The translations under genes and the position numbers were made by a program. A model generated the notes under the pieces. It ran no database searches, had not been told where the DNA came from, and worked only from the letters and a program-made list of their open reading frames with translations. 22,439 bases of DNA from a virus, in the IMG/VR virus record IMGVR_UViG_3300047550_002398, positions 1 through 22,439 of that record. One strand, 5' to 3'. Below are positions 5,371-10,957 of this stretch, one piece after another (position 1 is the first letter of the stretch; each line of letters opens with the position of its first letter).

Positions 5371-6099
5371 ATGAATATCGGCATTGTTGTTCCTGTTTTA
5401 AATCAATTTCAAAAAGCTATAGATGCTATATCTAGTATTTATACTGAGTTTATTTATGAAATAAAAATTATCCCACAGTATAGATTAGAACAGCCCCTAT
5501 CAGCAGCTTGGAATCAAGGTCTCGAATGGTCTCTTAATAGAGATCATGATTTTACTTTAATTATTAATGATGACATTTTATTTGCTCCTCAGACAATAGA
5601 TAATATGATTAAATCATTAATTGAAAAAGAACAAAGTAATAATTGTCTTATGATTACAGGTAATAATATTAATGGATTATTTGATAATCCATTGCATATA
5701 TTAGAATATAAAACCGACGTAGAGGCATATCAGGAACATCCAGATTTTGCTTGTTTCATGATTAGGCCCTCAATTCAAAATATTATTGGTTCCTTTGATG
5801 AAAATTTTATTCCTGCATATTTTGAAGATAATGACTATCATTATCGTATTAATATAGCTGGATATAAAGCATACAATGCAGTATCTGCTCCGTACTATCA
5901 TTATGGCTCACAGACACAAAATGCTAGTGATATATTACCTATAGTTCCACCTTTTGCATTTGAACTTAATAGAAGTTATTACTGTGATAAGTGGGGGGGG
6001 GTACCCGGAGAAGAGTTATGGGTCCATCCTTATAATAATCATTCTCTTAATTATGCTCAATGGGAGAAAATTCGCACTCATGATTCCTTGTTTTCTTAG
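5371..6099 (+). CDS. GT-A glycosyltransferase with a G9 tract
   Basis: A 242-residue GT2-like enzyme. Seen: IGIVVPVLNQ at the start, QPLSAAWNQGLEWS near residue 41, IINDDILF with N66-D67-D68 as the metal site, and GSFDENFIPAYFEDNDYHYR as the acceptor/base region. Near the C-terminus is YCDKWGGVPGEE, a KWGG-PGEE motif that I recall in related phage enzymes. The codons for W208-G209-G210 are TGG GGG GGG G, giving nine consecutive G at 5993-6001, exceptional in this A+T-rich gene. One extra G would end the protein at the TAA at 6033-6035; one fewer would keep an open frame to 6116-6118 with a different tail. The start lies six bases after an extended -10. Last gene of the block; a promoter follows. 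Confidence 0.88.
   Translation: MNIGIVVPVLNQFQKAIDAISSIYTEFIYEIKIIPQYRLEQPLSAAWNQGLEWSLNRDHDFTLIINDDILFAPQTIDNMIKSLIEKEQSNNCLMITGNNINGLFDNPLHILEYKTDVEAYQEHPDFACFMIRPSIQNIIGSFDENFIPAYFEDNDYHYRINIAGYKAYNAVSAPYYHYGSQTQNASDILPIVPPFAFELNRSYYCDKWGGVPGEELWVHPYNNHSLNYAQWEKIRTHDSLFS
5993..6001 (+). repeat. homopolymer of nine G inside a glycosyltransferase gene
   Basis: Nine consecutive G in a very A+T-rich gene, falling in codons 208-211. Such tracts are classical sites of slipped-strand mispairing and phase variation. The two nearest slippage products differ in length and C-terminal sequence from the product shown here. It could also be a sequencing-length error. Confidence 0.9.
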
Positions 6100-6144
6100 A
6101 ATCCTTCTTGCTAAATAATTTTATATAATTCCTAATGTGTTCTG

Positions 6145-6173
6145 TTGAATTGTGAAAATGCTCATGGTATAGT
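6145..6173 (+). promoter_or_regulatory. promoter for the ribonucleotide reductase
   Basis: TTGAAT (6145-6150), a 17-base spacer, then TATAGT (6168-6173) with TG at 6165-6166. Transcription from about 6180 gives a leader of about 50 bases with AAGGAGA before ATG 6229. The leader is too short for a cobalamin riboswitch; only a weak GGGT/ACCC hairpin is visible in it. Confidence 0.75.
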
Positions 6174-6228
6174 AGTTATCACATTTCGCTCTGGGTATTC
6201 ACCCGCAACAATGTAGAAGGAGAATTTA

Positions 6229-8256
6229 ATGACGGATACAAACTTTACCTTAGAGATCCCTGCGCTTTTTTCGAAGTCGGGCTATCAGGGATATAAAATC
6301 TTTTTAGATAGATACACCAAGAAGGCACCTAAGGGAGAGTTAATCGTCGGTGATCTCGTTCTGGTTGTGACAAAGAAAGATCCCAAGTTCCCACAGAAGG
6401 ATTTGGGCTGGGTTACTGAAGTTGCTAAAAAGGGCGCATCGGTGCAACTTTATAATGGTGAAGAAATTTTTCAAGATTTTGATTTAATTTCTAAGCCTCT
6501 TGAGACGCAGCCTGAGCAGGTTCGTCGTCGCGTAGCCGCGGCGCTTGCCTCATGCGAGGATGAGAGCATCCGACAGTCTGTGGAAGATGACTTCTATCGT
6601 ATTCTTCTTGATTACTTTATCCCCGGTGGGCGCATTCTTGCTGGTGCTGGCCTTGATGTTCTTACACTTCAAAACTGCTTTGTCCTTCCCGGCGCCGAAG
6701 ACTCCAGAACTGGAGTATTTGATAGGGTTAAGGAAATGGCTGAAACACACAGTCGCGGTGGTGGAGTTGGAGTTAACCTTTCATCGCTTCGTCCTCGCTA
6801 TGCTCATGTAAAGGGTGTCAACGGCATCTCATCAGGTGCAGTTTCTTGGGGGCAAGTATTTAATCTTTCTACTGGGCTTATTGAGCAGGGTGGATCTCGT
6901 CGTGGTGCCACCATGCTTATGATTGATGACTGGCACCCTGATGTATTTGAGTTTATTCAGGCCAAGCGTACTCCGGGGCACTTTGAGAATGCCAATATGA
7001 GCGTCTGCATCTCTGATGCATTTATGGAAGCCGTAGAGGCTGACGGAGACTGGGACCTTGTATTCCCAGATACTTCAGATGCCAAGTACGATGAAATGTG
7101 GAACGGCAACCTCCAGCAGTGGCAGGAAAATGGTGGAGCGGTTAAGGTTTATGACACCGTAAAAGCTCGGGATATTTGGAGCCTGCTTATTGAATCTGCT
7201 TGGGCATCTGCCGAGCCCGGCTTACACTTCCTTGAGAGAAGCAACAAGATGTCGAATTCTTGGTACTTTGCTCCGCTCGTTGCAACTAACCCGTGCGGTG
7301 AGCAGCCGCTGGAGGCATATGGTGTATGTACCCTTGGAGCCCTTGATCTTTCTAAGTTTGTTTCACCTTGGCCGCATGGTGGAGTGAATTGGGCCTTACT
7401 CGGGTCAACGATTGAGGTCGCCGTCAGATTCCTTGACAATGTTATCGATATCAATAATTACCACCTCCCAGAGATTGAGGAAAATCACCGCTCCAATCGT
7501 CGCATCGGTCTGGGTACGATGGGGCTGGGCGAACTTCTGGTGCGACTCGGTATTAAGTACGGTTCAGATGAGTCAGTTGAATTTGTAAATACTCTATATC
7601 AGTACATTGCCGAAACAGCATATCAAACATCAATCAATCTTGCTATCGAAAAGGGCGCTTTCTCTAAGTATGATGGGCGATACCTCCGCTCAGGATTCAT
7701 GGAGAATATGCCAGAATCGATTCGTTTGCGAGTTAAGGAACACGGTATTCGAAATGTTTGTCTTTTAACGCAAGCTCCAACTGGTACAACTGGTACAATG
7801 ATGGGTACTTCTACTGGTATTGAGCCATATTTCTCATGGCAGTACACAAGAACCTCACGCCTTGGTGTCCATGTTGAGGTTGTTCCTGTTATCAAGGAAC
7901 TTGGATTAAAGGTTGGAGACCTTCCTGATTACTGCGTAACGGCTCAGGATCTCGCTCCAGAAGAGCACGTAAAGGTTCAGGCCGCAATTCAGCGGTGGAC
8001 AGATTCAGCTATTTCCAAGACTACAAATGCTCCATCACACTACAGCATTGAGCAAACAGACCATCTCTACCGCATGGCCTATCAAATGGGCTGTAAGGGT
8101 ATTACCATCTATCGTGACCAATCTCGCCACGAGCAGGTGCTCTCTGCCATTACAGAGGAATCTGAGCCGGTAGAGGACGGGGTAGATGTTATTCACCAAG
8201 GGGCCTGTGAAATCGCCTACCTCCCAGACGGTACTGTTTACTCTAAATGTGATTAG
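6229..8256 (+). CDS. nrdJ: class II (adenosylcobalamin-dependent) ribonucleotide reductase
   Basis: A 675-residue enzyme that reduces ribonucleotides to deoxynucleotides for phage DNA synthesis, using B12 to make the thiyl radical. Seen: the finger-loop NPCGE with N354, C356 (radical Cys) and E358; the redox pair C150 (LQNCFVLP) and C367 (YGVC), spaced 11 residues after C356 as in bacterial NrdJ; SRGGGVGVNLSSLRP; QAPTGTTGTMMG for phosphate binding; and GCKGITIYRDQSR near the end. There is no ATP-cone. Residues about 30-85 (LIVGDLVLVV to NGEEI) look like an inserted small beta-barrel between the N-terminal helix and the PLETQPEQ helix. The usual C-terminal CxxC arm is missing; only C660 and C674 (YSKCD) remain. 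AAGGAGA ribosome binding site and a clear promoter precede it. Confidence 0.95.
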   Translation: MTDTNFTLEIPALFSKSGYQGYKIFLDRYTKKAPKGELIVGDLVLVVTKKDPKFPQKDLGWVTEVAKKGASVQLYNGEEIFQDFDLISKPLETQPEQVRRRVAAALASCEDESIRQSVEDDFYRILLDYFIPGGRILAGAGLDVLTLQNCFVLPGAEDSRTGVFDRVKEMAETHSRGGGVGVNLSSLRPRYAHVKGVNGISSGAVSWGQVFNLSTGLIEQGGSRRGATMLMIDDWHPDVFEFIQAKRTPGHFENANMSVCISDAFMEAVEADGDWDLVFPDTSDAKYDEMWNGNLQQWQENGGAVKVYDTVKARDIWSLLIESAWASAEPGLHFLERSNKMSNSWYFAPLVATNPCGEQPLEAYGVCTLGALDLSKFVSPWPHGGVNWALLGSTIEVAVRFLDNVIDINNYHLPEIEENHRSNRRIGLGTMGLGELLVRLGIKYGSDESVEFVNTLYQYIAETAYQTSINLAIEKGAFSKYDGRYLRSGFMENMPESIRLRVKEHGIRNVCLLTQAPTGTTGTMMGTSTGIEPYFSWQYTRTSRLGVHVEVVPVIKELGLKVGDLPDYCVTAQDLAPEEHVKVQAAIQRWTDSAISKTTNAPSHYSIEQTDHLYRMAYQMGCKGITIYRDQSRHEQVLSAITEESEPVEDGVDVIHQGACEIAYLPDGTVYSKCD

Positions 8257-8265
8257 TGTTATGAT
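8237..8265 (+). promoter_or_regulatory. leaderless-type promoter at the nrdJ 3' end
   Basis: TTTACT (8237-8242), 17 bases, TATGAT (8260-8265) with TG at 8257-8258. The -10 ends six bases before ATG 8272. The -35 and spacer lie over the last nrdJ codons. Confidence 0.55.
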
Positions 8266-8271
8266 ATAGTA

Positions 8272-8475
8272 ATGTCAAAGCGTCTAAGGCCATACGAGTG
8301 GTGGGGTTTATTCATCGCCATTATTGCTTATGATATATTTGTCTATAAGACACAAAGAAGACCGACGCTAACAAGTGTAGTCAAAGGTCTTCGAAAAGAT
8401 AAACTTACACGATCTATTCTATGGGCATTTTGGTTATGGTTAACATATCATTGGTTACTGGAGACTGACGATTGA
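8272..8475 (+). CDS. small membrane protein, two transmembrane segments
   Basis: A 67-residue protein. A basic N-terminus (SKRLRPYEWW) precedes a first hydrophobic segment (GLFIAIIAYDIFVY, about residues 12-25). A basic loop (KTQRRP to RKDKLTR) leads to a second, Trp-rich segment (SILWAFWLWLTYHWLL, about 48-63). Both ends are predicted in the cytoplasm by the positive-inside rule. The short EYxxW-type N-terminus resembles a family of small actinophage membrane proteins, from memory. The role could be holin-like or superinfection-related, but it is not near a lysin here, so I leave it open. No ribosome binding site: the message is probably leaderless. The last four bases overlap the next gene (TTGA). 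Confidence 0.78.
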   Translation: MSKRLRPYEWWGLFIAIIAYDIFVYKTQRRPTLTSVVKGLRKDKLTRSILWAFWLWLTYHWLLETDD

Positions 8476-8624
8476 AATCGACATATATTTCATATAAGTG
8501 TGATGAAGAATTTGAAATTGATACCCATAAAGAAAATATTCGTTTTTCTGTCAATATTTACTGCGATGAGTGTCAAACTGTACACACTTTCATATTAAAA
8601 CAGTCCAAAAAACGTAAAAAATAG
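8472..8624 (+). CDS. 50-residue Cys-containing protein, TTG start
   Basis: A short frame beginning with TTG that overlaps the preceding TGA stop as TTGA, with GGAG (8460-8463) eight bases upstream, so translational coupling is likely. Residues 10 (KC) and 35-38 (CDEC) give a partial zinc-ribbon-like pattern with three cysteines and nearby His. The C-terminus is strongly basic (KQSKKRKK). The alternation of beta-like segments (FEIDTHKENIRFSVNIYCDEC) looks like real protein. No ATG start is available. Function unknown; it may be a nucleic-acid-binding miniprotein. Confidence 0.6.
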   Translation: MKSTYISYKCDEEFEIDTHKENIRFSVNIYCDECQTVHTFILKQSKKRKK

Positions 8625-8633
8625 ATGAAAAAC

Positions 8634-8662
8634 TTGGATTTTCATATAAAACATGATAGGAT
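8634..8662 (+). promoter_or_regulatory. promoter before the 107-residue gene
   Basis: TTGGAT (8634-8639), 17 bases, TAGGAT (8657-8662) with TG at 8654-8655. Nine bases separate it from ATG 8672, so the mRNA would start at or within about three bases of the start codon. A second TATAGT at 8662-8667 is too close to the ATG to be the -10. Confidence 0.5.
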
Positions 8663-8671
8663 ATAGTAATC

Positions 8672-8995
8672 ATGGCAATAAATCAACCTAAACGCACTAT
8701 AGCTGTCCCCGAATCGTCATATGGAGTATGTCTTTGGCGTATGCCAAATGGAGAATACTTTGGCGCCGAGGGTAGATATTTATCAATGGAGGGAGTACTT
8801 GGTGATGCTCGCATTGAAGAAAAAATGCGACAGGCTGCTTACTACTGGATTGGTGATAGCGTAGGTCAGCCCGCTTGGGTTTCCGGCGCCCGCAAGGTTT
8901 CTGACGATGAGTACGATGATCAGAGCGCAAGGTTGCGTGACGGCCGCATCCCCGATGAGGTCGATGAGTACCGTCAGGCCATTCGGAGGAAATAA
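8672..8995 (+). CDS. conserved phage protein upstream of the portal gene
   Basis: A 107-residue soluble protein. The N-terminal half has a VPESSYGVCLWRMPNG motif followed by GRYLSMEG and a helix rich in charged residues (DARIEEKMRQAAYYWIG). The C-terminus is acidic and helical, ending in RRK. I recall related proteins next to portal genes in actinophages but cannot name a role. The position directly before the portal, with a TAATG stop-start overlap, suggests a structural or packaging role. No terminase lies between it and nrdJ in this window. A promoter just upstream makes it the first gene of the head operon. Confidence 0.75.
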   Translation: MAINQPKRTIAVPESSYGVCLWRMPNGEYFGAEGRYLSMEGVLGDARIEEKMRQAAYYWIGDSVGQPAWVSGARKVSDDEYDDQSARLRDGRIPDEVDEYRQAIRRK

Positions 8996-10608
8996 TGAAT
9001 CACTCAGCTTCGCTCATTGACGAATCTCAAGATACAGTTGTGTACTTACCTGAAATCGATATAGAGTCGGTTCAGCCATTATTTGAAAAAGTCTCTACCG
9101 ATCCATTTAAGAAGGTTGGCTATGATTCGCTTTCAAGAAAAGGTAAGCGTTTAGCCAAACGTCTCGTAGGCGTCGATGGGGCTAAAACTAAATATGAAGA
9201 TCCATTGATGATTGATGGATACGGACTATGGAATGTAGCAGTTCCGCCATATGATTTAGATACGTTATCCACTCTATATGATGAGTGCGGTTTTCTTCAT
9301 GCTACCATAGACGCAAGAGCTATGAACACAGTTGGGCTCGGTTACGACTGGAAACCCACAAGCAAAGCTCAAAAACGCGTATCAAAAGCCGCTACAAATA
9401 CAGAAAAATCTGAACGAATTCGTCAGATGCATCAGACCGAAATGGACCGGCTAGAAGCTTTATTTGAAAGTTTTAATGAAGAAGAAACTTTTACTGAGAC
9501 TATGATTAAGGTTTGGACCGATGTGCTTGTTACCGGCAATGGATACTTAGAAATAGGTCGAACTTTAGTTGGAAAAATTGGGTATATTGGACATATACCT
9601 AGTAAATTAATGCGTGTACGTAAAGATAGAGATGGCTACGTGCAGTTAGCCAACCGTAATGCGGTCTTCTTTAGAAATTTTCAGGATTTTGAAACATCAG
9701 ATCCGATCAATGACGACCCATCGCCTAATGAAGTTTTACACTTTAAGCTTTATAGCCCTAATCATACATATTATGGCGTACCACCTTCGGTATCTGTAAT
9801 TTCAGCCATCATTGGTGATAAGTTTGCTAAAGAATATAATATTGACTACTTTGAGAATAAAGCAATTCCGCGATATGCTATTGTCCTCAAGGGGGTAAAA
9901 CTTAGTGAAGCTTCCAAGCGTGAACTTATTACATACTTCAAGAAAGAAGTTAAAGGACGAAACCACGGAACACTTGTGGTGCCTATCCCTGCTACTATTG
10001 GAGCAAATAATGACGCGGACATCAGATTTGAAAAACTTGAAACGGGAGTGCAAGAAGGTTCTTTCGATCAGTACCGTAAGTCGAACCGTGACGAGATTGT
10101 CTCGGCCTATCGTGTCCCACCTACCAAGGTAGGTATTTTCGATAATGCGAATATGGCCGTCGCCCGGGATGCTGATAAAACATTCAAGACGCAAGTGGTT
10201 AGTCCAGATCAAGTAATTGCCGAAAAGAAGATTAATCGAATTGTCGCTGAATTTAGCGATTTGTTCCTATTCTTCTTTAACCAACTTGATATCATTGATG
10301 AAGATCTTCGTTCACGCATTAATGATAGATATCTTCGTACTGAAGTTATTACGCCAAATGAAGTTCGCACTCAGATTGGCCTTCCCGCAATTCCCGGCGG
10401 CGATGAGGTTCTTCCGTATCCTACAAGTGTAAAGATGCAGCAGAATAATGCCAAGAGTCAAGCTGCTATGGGCAATGATAATGCTTCGGTAGGAACTCCG
10501 CCGAAGTCTGGACAGGATAACGGCAATAATGTAACACCACAAAATGATGGAACTGGACAGGTTCGTGGTGAAGGACAAGATACCCAAGGGGTAAGAGAAA
10601 GAGGTTAA
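8995..10608 (+). CDS. phage portal protein
   Basis: A 537-residue portal subunit, which forms the dodecameric ring at the capsid vertex for DNA packaging and tail attachment. Seen: TLYDECGFLHATIDARAMNT and VGLGYDW near the N-terminus, NGYLEIGR near residue 182, LHFKLYSPNHTYYGVPPSV near 250 (the characteristic 'YG..p' segment of HK97/PBSX-type portals), YFENKAIPRYAIVLKG near 285, and DEIVSAYRVPPTKVG then NMAVARDADKTF near 365-395. The last 60 residues are rich in Gln, Asn and Gly and look disordered. GGAGG lies a few bases before the ATG, which overlaps the preceding stop as TAATG. High confidence from these motifs and gene order. Confidence 0.93.
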   Translation: MNHSASLIDESQDTVVYLPEIDIESVQPLFEKVSTDPFKKVGYDSLSRKGKRLAKRLVGVDGAKTKYEDPLMIDGYGLWNVAVPPYDLDTLSTLYDECGFLHATIDARAMNTVGLGYDWKPTSKAQKRVSKAATNTEKSERIRQMHQTEMDRLEALFESFNEEETFTETMIKVWTDVLVTGNGYLEIGRTLVGKIGYIGHIPSKLMRVRKDRDGYVQLANRNAVFFRNFQDFETSDPINDDPSPNEVLHFKLYSPNHTYYGVPPSVSVISAIIGDKFAKEYNIDYFENKAIPRYAIVLKGVKLSEASKRELITYFKKEVKGRNHGTLVVPIPATIGANNDADIRFEKLETGVQEGSFDQYRKSNRDEIVSAYRVPPTKVGIFDNANMAVARDADKTFKTQVVSPDQVIAEKKINRIVAEFSDLFLFFFNQLDIIDEDLRSRINDRYLRTEVITPNEVRTQIGLPAIPGGDEVLPYPTSVKMQQNNAKSQAAMGNDNASVGTPPKSGQDNGNNVTPQNDGTGQVRGEGQDTQGVRERG

Positions 10609-10609
10609 T

Positions 10610-10855
10610 ATGAGTTATGGACAAATTATTGCCGCTGGCGAAGTAAATGCTGGCGATACCGTTACAACGACAAGTAGAACTACGCAATGGCTCATCATGC
10701 AGCATCAGAGCAATTCTGAGATTATTGCTACATTTGATGGGCAATACCAAGTGCATCTTTCAAAGGACATTACGGCCTATGTAAAGATCCCCGGTAACTA
10801 CCAGAGCGTGGCTACATCCGGTCATGGTAAATTTCATTATGTTATCTTTGGTTAA
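10610..10855 (+). CDS. 81-residue protein between portal and protease
   Basis: A small beta-rich protein: alternating polar and hydrophobic residues (QIIAAGEVNAGDTVTTTS, EIIATFDGQYQVHLS, KFHYVIFG) suggest an Ig-like or jelly-roll domain. It begins two bases after the portal stop with AGAGG upstream and ends just before the strong capsid promoter. No cysteines, signal or membrane segment. Its place in the head operon points to a virion or assembly role. It has the same length as the protein at 423-668, but I see no convincing similarity between them. Family not recognised. Confidence 0.72.
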   Translation: MSYGQIIAAGEVNAGDTVTTTSRTTQWLIMQHQSNSEIIATFDGQYQVHLSKDITAYVKIPGNYQSVATSGHGKFHYVIFG

Positions 10856-10884
10856 TTGACATATTGACTAAATTCTGATATAGT
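10856..10884 (+). promoter_or_regulatory. strong consensus promoter for the capsid genes
   Basis: A perfect TTGACA (10856-10861), a 17-base spacer and TATAGT (10879-10884) with extended TG (10876-10877). It lies just after the 81-residue gene and drives protease-scaffold and major capsid genes. Expected start about 10891. This is the best sigma-70 type promoter in the window. Confidence 0.88.
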
Positions 10885-10890
10885 CAATAT
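10861..10890 (+). promoter_or_regulatory. dyad overlapping the capsid promoter, possible operator
   Basis: ATATTGACT (10861-10869) and AGTCAATAT (10882-10890) are perfect 9-base inverted repeats separated by 12 bases, spanning the promoter from the end of the -35 to the predicted start. A third TTGAC copy follows at 10890-10894. Such a symmetrical site over a promoter is where a dimeric repressor or activator could bind. Confidence 0.55.
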
Positions 10891-10912
10891 TGACAAACAT
10901 TATCACTACTAT

Positions 10913-10950
10913 CCCAAAACGATGGTGCCGCCACAGCGCCATTTTGGGAG
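10913..10950 (+). promoter_or_regulatory. leader hairpin that covers the ribosome binding site
   Basis: CCCAAAA (10913-10919) pairs with TTTTGGG (10942-10948). After a three-base bulge, TGGTGC (10923-10928) pairs with GCGCCA (10936-10941) with one G-U pair, loop of seven bases. The GGG of the 3' strand is the first part of the Shine-Dalgarno GGGAG (10946-10950) for ATG 10958, so the hairpin would limit ribosome access. Confidence 0.65.
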
Positions 10951-10957
10951 AATATAT

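Noticed and set aside
6174-6228. Cobalamin riboswitch before nrdJ
   Set aside because: The leader is only about 50 bases and lacks the B12-box and the size of such riboswitches.
9802-10212. 136-codon open frame on the - strand
   Set aside because: It lies fully inside the portal gene, has low-complexity reverse-complement character and no ribosome site; a shadow frame.
423-10855. Homology between the two 81-residue proteins (423-668 and 10610-10855)
   Set aside because: Equal length but no convincing shared motif by eye.
10922-10957. Upstream ATG 10922 for the protease-scaffold gene
   Set aside because: It lies inside the leader hairpin with no ribosome site; GGGAG supports ATG 10958.
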